Shown: piece by piece, positions 10,503 through 22,251 of the stretch
Numbering within the stretch: the stretch's first letter is position 1
Layout of the letters: the number at the start of each line of letters is the position of its first letter
Source of the DNA: Brachyhypopomus gauderio
Lineage: Eukaryota > Chordata > Actinopteri > Gymnotiformes > Hypopomidae
DNA length: 64,000 nucleotides
Assembly (NCBI RefSeq): GCF_052324685.1
Contig: NC_135219.1
Span: forward strand, 22,661,316-22,725,315
Direction of reading: 5' to 3'
Position numbers and translations under genes: made by a program
Notes under the pieces: generated by a model
What the model was told of the DNA's origin: nothing
The model's input: the letters and a program-made list of their open reading frames with translations, nothing else
The model's database searches: none

Positions 10503-11204
10503 ATGTTGGAAGTATCTCAGTCTCTGAACCAAAATGTACAGGTTATTAAGTTAGCTCTACTAAATGTCAGATCTATTACAAACAAGTCTTATCTAATTAA
10601 TGATTTAACTACATCTTATGGGCTTGATTTCATGCTTTTAACAGAGACATGGTTAAATTCATATAGTGCTGATATTGTGCTAACTGAGTCGGCTCCACCA
10701 AACTTTAACTTTTTAAATGTTTCTCACAATGGCAAGAAAGGGGGAGGTGTAGCAATGCTGTTTAATGATACTTTCCAATGCAAGCAGTTACCACTTGGCG
10801 ATTTCACATCTTTTGAATATTTGAGTGCAATTTTAAAAGGGGTACAAAGAATATTACTAGTAACTGTCTACAGGCCTCCTGGGTACAATGCTAATTTTAT
10901 TGATGATTTCACAGATATGTTATCTTTTATTTCTACTGAATTTGATCATTTTGTTATTGCTGGTGATTTTAACATTCATATTGATAATCCCAATAATAGT
11001 TATGCCAAAGAATTCTATGATGTACTTGAATCTTTTGAACTTTCTCAGCATGTGTCTGGAAGCACGCACTGCCATGGTCACACTTTGGATGTGGTTATCT
11101 CAAAGGGTCTTAACATTTCAGGCTGTATTAAGGATGTTGCATTGTCTGATCACTACTGTGTATTTTTTGAAATGTGGATTTCAATCCATAGCAATGCCAG
11201 GTAG
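10503..11204 (+). pseudogene. LINE AP-endonuclease domain
   Basis: A 233-residue frame: LALLNVRSITNKSYLINDL at the start, DFMLLTETWLNS (TE motif), GGGVAMLF, VTVYRPPG, FVIAGDFNIHID (GDFN) and DVALSDHYCVFF (SDH). All the APE-type endonuclease signatures are in order. It is open through the whole domain but is detached from the reverse transcriptase by frame breaks after 11,204. Confidence 0.85.
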
Positions 11205-11747
11205 GTTAGGTTAAAGAAAAGACAGATAAATGAAAGGACAGCTGCACTTTTTGTTACCAAAGTGTGCTCTGCACCTTGCCAACTATCAGGCTCTGTTGAT
11301 ACTCTGCTGGATAGTTTCAACTCAAAAACTGCCAGTATTTTGGATCAGATTGCACCAGTTAGAGTTAAAACCATGCAATGTAAGCAGAAAGCTCCATGGA
11401 GAAATGATCCTGCAGTTCAGCACCAAAAAAGAGAATGCAGAAAGGCTGAGCTCAGATGGCGTAAAACCAACCTTCACGTACAAAGATTTTCAAAGATAGG
11501 CTGCGTGATTACAATAAAATAATGTGCAAAGCTCGACAATCCTTCTTCTCTAGCATTATTAACAATAGCAAAGTGCTTTTCACTATGGTTGACAGACTAA
11601 CAAACCCACCTACATATATGACCCCTGAGCTAGTTTCAATTGAGAGATGTAATGAGTTTGCAAAATTCTTTAATACTAAAATCCATAATATCAGACAAGC
11701 CATCTGTACGCCTACATCCACCAATGAGCCAATTTTCTCTCCAAAAC

Positions 11748-11926
11748 CGGAGTTGTATAATCCAGGTTCAGAAAGTAAAAGTCCTCACCAGGATTTTGCT
11801 CAGGCTTCCTGGATTGTGTTGATTCCACTAATTTTACATGGATTGCACTAATTAAAAAAATCTATCAAGCTTGAGCAAAATCCTGGTGAGGATTTTTACT
11901 TTCTGAACCTGGATTATACAACTCTG
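11748..11926. mobile_element. hAT MITE with 8-bp target duplication
   Basis: Ends CGGAGTTGTATAATCC and GGATTATACAACTCTG. The flanking duplication tccaaaac is perfect (11,740-11,747 and 11,927-11,934). The inner core aaagtcctcaccaggatttt...aaaatcctggtgaggat is shared with the MITE at 30,443-30,618, whose outer ends differ. Confidence 0.85.
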
Positions 11927-12113
11927 TCCAAAACCACGCAAAATGTTCAACATGTCCCAGTTTAGTACTATTAACGAAGAAGGTTTAATTGATACAGTGA
12001 GTCATCTCAAATCATCCACTTGCAGCCTTGATAATGGTAATGACCAACCAAGTTTTTAAAGAATGTCTTTTCCGCAATATCAATGAACATTCTTCAAATA
12101 GTGTGACAGAAAT

Positions 12114-12711
12114 TATTGATTATTGACTAATCATCATTGATTAGATCATGTTTAGTTATTATAAGAGATCATTATGAACTTTATGATTTAGGACATGTCC
12201 ATTCTGACTAAGCAGAAGGACTACAATAATGAAGTAGTGTGTTTCAGTGTAATCATGTACTTATGTTCAGTTCATATTATGCATGTGTGCTATACTGTGA
12301 CCCAGGTCAGGGAGAGTGCTGAGCGTAAGAGCACTCTGTTAACTGGTAGTCACTAGGCTACTAGTCTTGGGTCATTTAGCTTTCTCTGTGTTCAACTGAT
12401 ACATCAGTTGCTTCCGCTAACTCTAGGGAAGTCCATATTAGGAGATACACACATGTGAGACAAAGTAGCCTGCTGGACGCTTATGTTTTGGAACATGCTG
12501 TGCTAAAGATAACCTGCTGTTAGAACTGCTGAATTGTGTTTAAGATTGTATATAAGCAGGGGGACTGCCCCCCTGCCTTCAGAGTTGTCATGCTTGAATG
12601 AGACTCTCGTGTCTGTGTCTGTCTTTGTCCTATTTATATATATTTATATTTTTGTAATAAATTAATCATTTAACCACGTCTGAGTCCTCATCCATTTCCA
12701 GAAAATTTCTA
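12114..12711 (+). mobile_element. Probable solo LTR of an endogenous retrovirus-like element (fossil)
   Basis: About 600 bp interrupts the L2 coding sequence between its linker and reverse transcriptase. It starts with TG and ends with CA, and has a 'tatataag' box near 12,550 followed about 100 bp later by 'aataaa'. That layout is what an LTR with promoter and poly(A) site shows. No internal genes remain, so it is a solo copy. A short 'at' is shared by the flanks; a clear target duplication was not seen. The family is uncertain (ERV1-like or other LTR class). Confidence 0.5.
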
Positions 12712-12714
12712 CGA

Positions 12715-13118
12715 CAATAGTAAATTCTTCACTCATGTCAGGTGTATTTCCGAGTGCATTAAAAACTGCAGTTGTGAAGCCTATCTTGAAAAAGAAAACT
12801 CTAGATGCAAACTTGTTGAATAATTATAGACCAATTTTTAATCTACCCTTCAAGGTAATTATGCACTTTCTGTCCACAAATAGCTGTTTAGACCAATTTC
12901 AGTCTGGCTTCCGACCTAATCATAGTACTGAGACTGCACTCATTAGGGTTATCAATGACATTCGGGTAAATACAGACTCAGGAAACATGTCTGTTCTACT
13001 ACTGCTCGATCTCAGCGCTGCCTTTGACACCATTGACCACAAAATTCTCATAGATAGACTTGAGAACTGGGTTGGACTCTCAGGAACTGTCCTAAAATGG
13101 TTCATACCTTATGGGGTA
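12715..13118 (+). pseudogene. L2-type reverse transcriptase, N-terminal fragment
   Basis: Reads VFPSALKTAVVKPILKKK, NNYRPIFNLPF, then DQFQSGFRPNHSTETALI and LLDLSAAFDTIDHKILIDRL, the fingers and first palm aspartate region of an L2/CR1 reverse transcriptase. Sequence ends at GTVLKWF before the YADD box. Confidence 0.85.
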
Positions 13119-13345
13119 GTCTGCGAGATTAAGCACTAGATCTGGAATTTTCTGTCTTGAGGCCTTAGGGCCCAGGAGGAGAACTTCTGTCTTGTTCTCA
13201 TTAAGTTGGAGGAAGTTTAGAGACATCCAGCTTTTAATATCTCTTACACAGGCCTCAATTTTTCCTAAATTGAGCTTGTCGTCATGTGGGAGTAGCGTTT
13301 CAGGCAAGCCTGCTGGTTCTCGTTTCCGAGAGTAAATATGCACTA
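13113..13345 (-). pseudogene. Inverted L2 reverse-transcriptase piece
   Basis: The minus strand reads [39 protein letters not shown] and [14 protein letters not shown], the region just after the YADD box. It closely matches the minus-strand L2 at 20,310-20,500. It abuts the plus-strand L2 directly. Confidence 0.8.
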
Positions 13346-13586
13346 TTTACTGAAATTCGTACTATTTTATTATTTAGAACATTCCTTTATTGTTAGAATT
13401 AATATTAATTATACATTTTTATATATTAGATATTATATTTTTATATATTATATATAAATTAGACTTGCCTTTATTTATAAATTCTGTATATTTACATATT
13501 TCAGTATAAGAATGTCTAGAAATCCAGTTTGCAATCTGCAATCTAGAAATAAACTGTACCAAAATCATACCATTGCAAGCACTGTT
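13346..13586. other. AT-rich downstream flank of the minus-strand gene
   Basis: Very AT-rich, with no coding signal. It lies downstream of the poly(A) signal at 13,587-13,592. Confidence 0.4.
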
Positions 13587-13592
13587 TTTATT
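13587..13592 (-). terminator. Poly(A) signal of the minus-strand unknown gene
   Basis: AATAAA on the minus strand, about 80 bp downstream of the TGA at 13,672-13,674. Confidence 0.6.
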
Positions 13593-13671
13593 ATACAATA
13601 AAAAAAGAACAATAATAAAAAGACAATTCTGGCGTCCACATCTGAAGCTGTGGAATTGATGTGGACGGTGC

Positions 13672-15800
13672 TCACGGCTTGAGAGCGGGCAGTTTGAGGG
13701 CGGGCAGTTTGGTGCTAGGCGACAGGGCCGGGAGGGGCGGAGAAAGGCCTTGGCCACGAAGCTTCAGCCTCTCGATCTTGGGTCGCCGTAACTGGATCTT
13801 CTGCTCGGTCTTGTCCTCCGAGGTCAGCTGCGTAACTGCCCTCTCTGCCATTGCTGTGGTCACAGGGTGACAACGAATCAAAAAGTAAGATACTGGAAGG
13901 GGGGAGTTTTTATATAAGCAGCCTTTGACTGTTACGCTGCTAATAATACAGCCATATAAATAGCACCTTCCAGTGTTGAAAAGACATCCTTGAATTATGC
14001 CGCTAATACAAAGTATGAGAAAGTCTTAGTATGTGTAGGATGAGAGAAATGTTAGTTGTAAGAACTACATTGGTCATAACAAAGCAGCTGTCTGCCCCCA
14101 TTTTTTTCCACTTACTCTTGCGTATAGAAGGTGAAGTCACTCCTGGAGTTACTGATTCCTGGTCTTTAGGCCCATGCGGTTCATGAAGCCCATTAAAGAC
14201 CAGTCATCTCTGGTAGGGGAGGTGTTGTGCTGCAGGCTCTTAAGGGGGACCCCGTTGGCTTCATTCTGCTGCAATGTGGTCAACCTCGTGGTCTCTGTCT
14301 CCTCCACCTTCTGCTGCAGTGTGATGGACATTGTGGTCTCTTTCTCCTCCACCTTCTGCTGCAGTGTGGTGGACTTTGTGGTGTCTTTCTCTTCTCCCTG
14401 ATTGGGAACAACAATGATGGAGCAGTCAGTGGCTGAAGTGGTCTTGCTGTGTGACTTTGGAAAGGGCCGCGTCCTGATGCGTCGGACCAACTGATTCTGG
14501 AGATTTTTTCTCAGTCTGTTCTTCAATTTTCTTGTGAAGGCCACGATCTTGGAAATATTTGGCCTACCCCGAACAGCTCGGTTTGAGAGATGCAGTTGCT
14601 TCGAGCATATTGGAAGCTCTCCTGCCGGAGAGGGTGTAGCTCTCTCCTGTGCTGTGTTTTTTTGAGTGCTCTCCTCATGCATGCCTCCCAGTCCAGGTGA
14701 GTCCTTTACCGCACAAGTTCTCCATGATGTTGGTGTCTGCAGGTTCTTGCCTTTTTTGTCACCTGAGTCACCTTTACTTGGTTTGGGTCCAAGCTCATGG
14801 AAAACCTGGATGGACTGCGCCAATTGTTGAACAAGTTTCTTTCTACTTGTCTGGCTCACCTCAGTGGGCCCAGCGTTTGTGGCAGCGGATGTTCCTGAGG
14901 TGACCTGTTTCCTGTTTTTTCCCTTTCCCTGGATGGTCCTGGCAACAGCCTGTTCAGCATCTGCCCTCTTTTTTTTACTCTCATTCTTATTATTGGCACC
15001 TTTCTCTTTCTTTCTCTTACTAATCTGCCTCTTCCCTGCATCTTTCCTCTCATGTTCTACTGGACTCTTACTCTCACATCTCAAATCTTCTCTGTTGTTC
15101 TCTTGGCTGCTGGCCTTCCTCTTCCTCTTGCTGTGTGCATGTGATGATTCAGGGTCTCCCACCATCACTGACGTCTTAGGGACTCCGAGTTCTGTGACGT
15201 CCTTTCCTGTGGTCCAGTCATTGTCTTTATGACCTAATCTCTTATGTTGAGGTGAATTGCAGGACCCTTCTTCCTCTATCATCTTTCTGAGTCTGGCTTC
15301 AAAGTTCCCAGGATCATACACATCAAAACTTATTTTACGCTTTGCCTGGTCTGTCCTGCTCTCCTCCTGTTTCCTGAGTGGGACAAAAGTGCTCTGTGGG
15401 CTGGGCATGGTCTGGAGCTGCTGACTCTGGCCAAAGGCTGAGTGGGGGAGTCCTCCTAGAACCATCAGGTTTGGTTGTGGGTAATTCCCATAATACGTCC
15501 ACGGAGACACCAGTGGGGGAACCACACCTCCAAATGTTGGGATGTGTCCTATCCAACAGAAATACTGGCATTGTAATATTGTGTTTTCACAAATTTAAGG
15601 TGGATGCATTGTTGAATACAAACGTATATACTTTAAAACATTTACATTGAAAGTTAGCATCTTAGGATATGTGTTTCTTAGTCAGTTTTGATCTTTGTAA
15701 TGCTATTATTAAGGCTTCGTAAGAAATGTTAACCTACCAGCAGCTCTGACAGGATGGACTGGAATGTTCTGGACAGGGTTACCCATGAATAGTCCATTTC
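13672..15800 (-). CDS. Unrecognised basic host protein, C-terminal three exons
   Basis: Exons read on the minus strand: 15,800-15,738, 15,548-14,116 and 13,853-13,672, all with GT-AG borders. The first junction is in phase (GNPVQNIPVHPVRAA joined to GHIPTFGGVVPPLVSPW). The large exon encodes a Pro/Gly-rich start, then a long Lys/Arg-rich low-complexity region with KRKRK and KKEKGANNKNESKKKR clusters that look like nuclear localisation signals. Next comes a basic helix-like stretch (SKIVAFTRKLKNRLRKNL) and three imperfect repeats of TTxxxTLQQKVEExE (14,290-14,380). In the main frame it stops at KTRNQ (14,149). The last exon (MAERAVTQLTSEDKTEQKIQ..., ending LPALKP) would join only in another frame that is open from about 14,170, so a 1-2 nt slip there is possible. 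I do not recognise the family; further 5' exons must exist. Confidence 0.65.
14290..14385 (-). repeat. Intragenic coding minisatellite
   Basis: Three to four imperfect copies of a 42-nt unit encode (T/K)xTTLQQKVEExETT in the unknown gene; the plus strand shows repeated 'tcctccaccttctgctgcag'. Confidence 0.75.
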
Positions 15801-15897
15801 CTGTTCACAAATTATATTGATTCTTAAATTATATCCAGTCATCTTACAACAGTTCTCAGGACACTTATTTTTTTTAATAGATAAGAATTACTATTTG

Positions 15898-17120
15898 CAG
15901 GGTTGCCAACTCTCACGCATTGAGCGTGAGACACACGCATTTAACCGTCTTCACACGCTCTCACGCCACACATCCGATTTCTCACGCTGAAAAAAAATCT
16001 AGTTTATTTACCTCTGAACAGTCCTGCACGGATCCGTTTTTTGAGACCCGCACCCACCCATATCCGCAGAGTACAGCACCCACCCACCCGCGAACCCGTG
16101 GTTCAAAGTTAAATCTGTACCCGCCCGGACCCGTTAATATTTTACCCATTACCCACCCGTACCCGTGAAAAATCACACAAATCGAAAGTATTGCTATAGA
16201 GCACTTTATTTTACAATGCGCCTCTGAAAAAACGTCAGTACAACACAAAATAAAATCTAATGTTGCGGTGCAGGAACAGTAGGCTATTCCTATCTAAAAG
16301 TAGCAACTGGTAAAACGCAAGAAAATGTATGTAGCCAACCGGTGCCATAACACAATGCAAAACGAGAGGGAACAAATGCCAGTATAACAACTAAATAAAA
16401 TCGCATAGGTTCACAGTGGTAGTAGTTTCCTATCTGCTGTGGTGGGAGCAGCACGCTAAGTTCTCTCTCCTCATTTTTCTTTGTTCTAGCACGGCCACCC
16501 ATTTAGCTTTGAAACCACCAAGCAAGCTACAATAAATGCCCGGTACTGCGTTATAACCAGCCTCTGCTCATGTTTCCGCTGGAAAAGAACCGAAGTTTGG
16601 GTATTACCCCAGAACGGGTGAAGAGTAAAGTTCAGCCCGCTCTGGCCAACGGAGCTACGGTATAAGTAAGCTCCCCTGAGCTTCGCCACCACCATCGGGA
16701 GGCGCTAATCAGGCAAAAGGTAACACTATGTTCATTACGTAGCAAATAAAAGCCTACTAAAAATGACCACATATTCATGTGCTACCCACCCGTATTTAAC
16801 TTACCCGCCCGCATACCCACCCGTAAAATTGCGGTATGTGTAAAACCCACCCGTTTCAGCATATTACCCGACCCGGTGCAGGACTCTACCTCTGATCCAT
16901 ATGATTCAATGAGTTACTAGTTCGCTCTGGCGCCAACCACTGGCGATCGATCGATCGCGATATAATACTTAATTTGTATCCGTTTTACACCCCGCCCGGT
17001 GACAATTTAACCCGCCACCCGTCAACAACTTACGTTCGCAACCCCGTCAATAATTTACACTCGACCCCCCCTCCAAGTTCAAATCTCACTCCAAGTGAAG
17101 TTCAGAAGTTGGCAACCCTG
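15898..17120. mobile_element. TIR transposon 'CAGGGTTG', non-autonomous, carrying a nested hAT
   Basis: Ends CAGGGTTGCCAACT and AGTTGGCAACCCTG with a tatttg direct repeat on both sides (15,892-15,897 and 17,121-17,126). The subterminal sequence is rich in 'tcacgc' (ctctcacgcattgagcgtgag). A shorter relative in the opposite orientation is at 22,252-22,527. Without the nested insert the element is about 345 bp. No coding capacity. Confidence 0.8.
16018..16887. mobile_element. Nested non-autonomous hAT (870 bp)
   Basis: Ends ACAGTCCTGCACGG and CCGGTGCAGGACTCT with a perfect 8-bp duplication acctctga (16,010-16,017 and 16,888-16,895). The relative at 22,252-22,527 has the single, uninterrupted site (tttacctctgatccatat when read on the minus strand), which proves the insertion. 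The interior has many 'acccacccg' motifs; there is no protein. Confidence 0.9.
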
Positions 17121-17315
17121 TATTTGTCATTTTACAAAAGAAGAATACGTGAAATGGAGTCTCACTATACCTGTGTACAAAAGGTGGTTGTCATCAAAAC
17201 TCATATCGAAAACACAATCTTAATCAAAAGTACAAACTTTTGAGGTGAGAAAGTTCTGTTTGTAGATATACACGTGTGAATAACATTTATATGGCGCGTT
17301 TTTGACGCAACAATT

Positions 17316-17432
17316 GATTTCGAACTAAATGTAGGCTTACTGTTGTCATAGTAATTTATCAACAGAACAGTGCTCAAGTGTTCTATTGATTAATTACCAT
17401 GGCAACAGTAAGCCTACATTTAGTTCGAAATC
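17316..17432. mobile_element. Short foldback MITE
   Basis: A 30-bp perfect inverted repeat, gatttcgaactaaatgtagg... against ...cctacatttagttcgaaatc, around a 57-bp loop. Confidence 0.7.
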
Positions 17433-17439
17433 ATTTTTT

Positions 17440-19645
17440 GTTACAAAATAAATGAAGAAAATTCAAGACATTCATAATGAATATGCTTTAATACGGACTG
17501 TGTCTTCCGCCAAAAAGTAGTTCCACAACAAGTGAACTGAACAGTTCCCTGGCCTACCTAAAAAATAAAATAATGATTAACTACAAGACAGCTGCTGATA
17601 CTGTAAAGCTCACCCTTTGTAGTGCAGATAGAGCCATATAACTGCCTAAGTATTAAGTTTAAGCTCAGCCTTTTCAAATGTTCCCAAATTGACCTTAAAG
17701 TCATTTTGTAAGAGCCAGTCCATGAAACACTTTGTAGCCCACTTTGTCAAATTCTATTTTGTTCATTTCGAGCCAGTTCCAGTGCGTTCAGTTGTTCTCA
17801 CAAACGCTAGAACACTTAGAACACTTCTAAACCAATCAGATTGTGAGGTCGGAACTAATTTGTATAAAATCCCTATAGCGCACGGCCTCGAGTGGATTAT
17901 TCTTTTTATAAAATACAAAATACAATATAACAAAATGCTCCAATGTTTAATGATATGAAGTTGATTTGTGTGTGCAGTAAATAATTCTTATAGTTCTTCT
18001 GTGAAGTAGTTAGGGTAGTTTGGTTATGGTTTCCATCTCACGACATTTCAAGAGTAAACAATTAACATTTCTACTGCGCGTGATTTAGAGACTCTGGTGC
18101 TCAACCGGTGTGACGCTCTTCTTTGCTGGTACGGCAGTGGTGCTTGACTCTGGGAACCTTATTCTGAGGGGGCGTTTCACTGGCCAATTCCCTATTAAAC
18201 AAACTAAATAAATTATTCTATAAGAGGAACAGTGAGTAAGTGCACGAGTGAATTGTAAATAGTTTAATATTTGCCCATGTAGCTGGTGATTTTAGTAGAC
18301 ATGGCTGTGTCATTTCTGTTAGCTTGTAGCATCAATATTTTGATAGCTAGCTAACTAGCAAAAATAATTTCAAAGTTACCAACATTGTCAGCTCAAACTG
18401 AAAAATGTTTGTAAATTGTTCTTAGACAATATATTAAAACATTGCTTAGCATAATACAATTTTTTTAGCACCCCGTTTAACAAAAATATCCCCTCAATTG
18501 TATTTTCATGTTTCACTATGCTTTCGACAAGGACTTACAACCAGAAATTGCAATGCTTTGTTTCAGTGTGTTAGTGTATTAGACTGGAGAGACTACCATT
18601 AACTTCTGTTGTGACTTCATCATTCCATCTGTAACTAGGAGTTACGTTTATTCTGGCAGCACTTCACGCCACATGTCCCTGCTGTCCATGGTGCTGAAAC
18701 CTCAATCTCCACAAACAATCTGGCTCTAGTCAGTCATCTTACATCTTACAGTCATCACCACACATTGCACTTCTCCCTGAGATTCTTCTCTCAATACAGC
18801 TTGCTTTTGTCCATATCACAGTATGACAATAACACAATCCCTCTCAGGACTTCTCACACCCTCAGGTGTTCTTGAGTCTTTGCATTCTGCCTTTAATGCC
18901 CAAGGCTCACAGACATTGGAAAACTACATTTTACATCACATCACAGATGTAATTAACAGCATTTACATGATCACCTTTAGGTTGACTCTCTGTTGAGGGC
19001 CTATATACCAACAAATTTTTATCTTCGAGAGGGACCTCAGCAGTTAGTCTTACTGATCAATGTTGTCAAAACATCACAAAATGTAGCAATTGCTGAATGT
19101 ACAATGTGTAGAATCATTTTATTCTTGTTATATGAACACGTAGGCTAAACGATTGCATCAGATCAAAGACATACATACCCAGAGATCTTGTCATTATCAA
19201 CCTCTTCTCCAAATTATGAATATAAAAACATTTATGTTTTAAGTTGAATCAGTCAGCTGATCTAAGGCTGGCTTAATTGGGTAGTGTATGGGGCCTAGGA
19301 TGTGGTTGTTATGAAAATATTTTTTTCTTCATTATAGCTCTGAACTCTGGAATATTGGTGTGCTGCAGGAAGTAATTCAAGGCTGGTGTCCCTTGTTTTG
19401 GAATGTGGTTTTCCTTCTGCAAGTGGTTCGTCATCTGTTCAGGAATTCATGCAGCAAACTGTGGTTGTAGTGGACTGATGCATGTGTGCATTTTCCTGGT
19501 GCTTGAAAACAGAACAAATCACACCACCACCACTCCAGACCCAATCAGGGAGGGGTTCAACTCATATATGGGTTTAGCTCATTCAACACATAGATGTTAA
19601 CATGACAACACTCTGACAACAATATTAGAGAATTAGAGACATACA
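17440..19645. other. No gene seen
   Basis: About 2.2 kb with no supported gene. A stretch near 17,815-17,880 ('gaacacttctaaaccaatcagattgtga') resembles the right part of the hAT at 31,576-32,183, so it may be another relic of that family. The rest is unassigned. Confidence 0.4.
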
Positions 19646-19649
19646 TAAA

Positions 19650-20573
19650 AGAAGAAGTGATGTGAATGATAAATAATTCTAATCTTATTCTTAAGAGCCC
19701 TACACTTCTTGATGGTCAATAATAGTAGTCCAGGACTGTGGAAATACAGCCATAGCAGGGGGGAATTCGGGGTGGTGAGAGGAGCCAGGGCAGTGGGTTG
19801 ATCCTTCCTCATAACTGGGTAGGCAGGAGGTGGCTGGCTTAGGGGGGATAGCAGGAAAGGCTTGTCTCTCCGCGTCTCAATATTTCTCAAGGGCAGCCAA
19901 TTGGAAAAGAAACAGGGGCGATTAGCTGTGCATGGGACTATATGTGGGACAGAGGACATTTAAACATTTCTAGAGTGTGACAGCAACTCCAGCATTAAAT
20001 TATTACAGCCCAGCTAAAAGGGCAGAACCAGAAATTAACACAGACGTGGGAGCATCCTGAGACATTGGCATCCATCCACTACACTGTCAACCAACTGCTA
20101 AACTAAATAAGTAAATGTTAAACCTAGACTTAAAGATTGAGACTGTGTCACAGTCCAGTTAGTTGGGGGATCTTATTAGAAAAGGCTCTTCTACTTGCTG
20201 TTACCTTATTAATTATTGGAACTAATAAGAAGCCAGCATGTGATCATAGTAGATGTGGGGGTTCATAGTCCAGTAGGATGCCAAGATTTTGGGCTACTGA
20301 GCCAGGTGTAATGGGGTAGTCTGCCAGATTTAGCATTAGATCTGGTATTTTCTGTCTTGCGGCCTTTGGGCTCAGAAGGAGAACCTCAGTTTTGTCACTA
20401 TTAAGTTGGAGGAAGTTTAGCGACATCCAGCAGTTAACATCTCTTACGCAGGCCTCAATTTTTCCTAATGTGGATTTGTCCTCATGTTTGGCTGAAATGC
20501 AAAGTTGGGTGTCATCTGCATAGCAGTGAAAATTGACACCATGTTTGCTTATAACTATGCCCAATGGTAGCAT
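19650..20573 (-). mobile_element. L2-type LINE, 3' part (reverse transcriptase and 3' UTR)
   Basis: The minus strand reads [24 protein letters not shown] (the YADD catalytic box), then [20 protein letters not shown] and [20 protein letters not shown], followed by [17 protein letters not shown]. The coding piece runs 20,573-20,244; 3' UTR-like sequence continues to about 19,650. The 5' part is absent, as in most LINE copies. Coding beyond NLGILLD is lost. Confidence 0.85.
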
Positions 20574-20589
20574 ATATAACGTAAATAAT

Positions 20590-21490
20590 AGTGGATAATA
20601 GAGATGTGAGTTGCCAGGTTAAATAATAATTTAAAGGCTTTTAACATATTTTACCCAGGGGTGCCAATATTTCTGGAGGGCGATGTATCAAATATGGGAT
20701 ATTGTCACAATTTGTGACAAAATCATCCTTCAAAAGTTATTCATGTAGATTATTTTCAAAAACCTTTGCTTATGCACATTACATGACTGACTGGTTGGCC
20801 CATGAATAATTGTTTACAAGGAAAATAGTGAATCCCTCAAATTATATACTGGATACATTCAACCTAAGACATGTTAACCTGTAACTCACTAATAATGGTT
20901 ACATGAGTAACACTGAAAGTAAACCAGAAGACAATATGACTCCCTTGCAATTAAAAAACAAAACGATGTTCCTGATTCACTTCTTGTTAAGGCTCCTTAT
21001 TCTGTCCAGCTGTCTGTGGTCTCTACTCCAGGGAGAAGCACTGGAGACCTACATGATGGAGAGTAAGAAAGAGGCAGAAAAGCAAAATAAAGACCAAACA
21101 CGGTTCAGTGTTTTTCTGAGAAATGAGTGATGTGTTAGGGTTACACAAATCTCAAAAGATGAAACATCAGATGACCTGAAAACGCCATCCGTATTGATGG
21201 AAATACCCTTAAACTCTCTGCTTACCCCTGTTTGCTGCAAAACACACACAGAGTAAAAATAAGTAAAAATGCCTTTAGAATTAATTTTACAAAAAACTCA
21301 CGAATAAGTCTAAATGCAATCAGGCAGGAGGAAGCACTAATATATAATAATAAGCACTAATATAATAATAAGAGGAAGCAAAAATATTCTGTACTGATGA
21401 CGCTGTGCTGAATTACCAGAGGACATGATGATGAGTCTGATTAATGAGACAAGCTAGTTAAAACCATTTATAGTCCAGACTCTTAGTTAC
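20590..21490. other. No confident gene
   Basis: Contains one possible plus-strand exon (acceptor at about 21,030, then GEALETYMMESKKEAEKQNK up to a TGA at 21,128) that I cannot assign or connect to others. Confidence 0.3.
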
Positions 21491-21696
21491 CTTAATGGCA
21501 TTTGATATAGAAGAGATGATGTTGCACCACGTGACCAGCGTGAATGGTCCATGTAAGGTTCTCTTTATGTCAAGGAACTTGAAGGTGCAGATCTTCTCTA
21601 CTGAGAACCCCACAGGTTCATCAGGTCCCTCGTCACACAGCAATATTTCCCTGAGGCATATTAAGTAGCAGTTCTTCATCTTACATCTCATGAGAC
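21491..21696 (-). CDS. Isolated host exon, function unknown
   Basis: A 206-nt minus-strand frame bounded by a good acceptor (gatgaggcag) and donor (AAG/gtaact). It encodes LMRCKMKNCYLICLREILLC, then DEGPDEPVGFSVEKICTFKF and GPFTLVTWCNIISSISNAIK. The composition is that of a folded globular domain and the frame is clean. It could be an upstream exon of the unknown gene at 13,672-15,800, which is on the same strand, or of a separate gene. No family recognised. Confidence 0.45.
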
Positions 21697-21935
21697 CTGC
21701 CTCATCATTTTATGAAGTTTGTTGTCTAAAGAGGTACATTCACAAGCACTACACTGGCTAGTGGGGAGCAGTGGATGCACCATTTTTTTCTTGCGTGAGA
21801 CACAGTAACATTTTGTCAAAGCTACGAGCTAAACAGAAGAACTGCTTTGCTGTTGGCTGGTCAGAGGTCCAACATGCTACTGCACTGGTGTCTTTATACT
21901 TTGTTTTCCAAATAGTTGTAAGTAAGTGTGTCATA

Positions 21936-22105
21936 CAGTGGGGAAAATAAGTATTTAGTCAGTCACCAATTGTGCAAGTTCTCCCACTTAAAAAGATGAG
22001 AGAGGCCTGTAATTGACATCATAGGTAGACCTCAACTATGAGAGACAAAATGTGAAAAAAAATTGAGAAAATCATTTTGTCTGACTTTTAAAGAATTTAT
22101 TTGCA
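21936..22105. mobile_element. Tc1-like terminal repeat fragment
   Basis: Starts with TA then CAGTGGGGAAAATAAGTATT, followed by 'gtgcaagttctcccactta' and 'atgagagaggcctgtaattg', the familiar long terminal repeat of a fish Tc1 family. Only one end is present. Confidence 0.8.
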
Positions 22106-22251
22106 AATATATTTGCAAACTGTATTTATTGTGTATGTAATGTGTAACAGTGTCCTGTGTCATAACTACATCTCTGCTGTTTGTAACAAACCAAACTGTG
22201 AAAATCGGGTAAAGATTCGCAGAGTTGTGATTATTATAGTTATATTATACT

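Larger units (their letters stand above)
9661..13118 (+). mobile_element. Broken L2/CR1-type LINE (ORF1, endonuclease, part of reverse transcriptase)
   Basis: In order on the plus strand: an ORF1 esterase-like tail (FSRLLALNVWLQ...FIDNFNLFFGK at 9,690-9,830), the APE endonuclease (10,503-11,190), an RNase-like linker region, and the first half of a reverse transcriptase (12,735-13,118). It is interrupted by a hAT MITE (11,748-11,926) and a solo LTR (12,114-12,711). The right end butts onto an inverted L2 piece. The palm YADD box and 3' UTR are missing from this strand. Confidence 0.8.

Noticed and set aside
21030-21130. Possible plus-strand terminal exon (GEALETYMMESKKEAEKQNK)
   Set aside because: Good acceptor and protein-like composition, but no partner exon, no family, and the opposite strand offers an equally plausible splice pattern.
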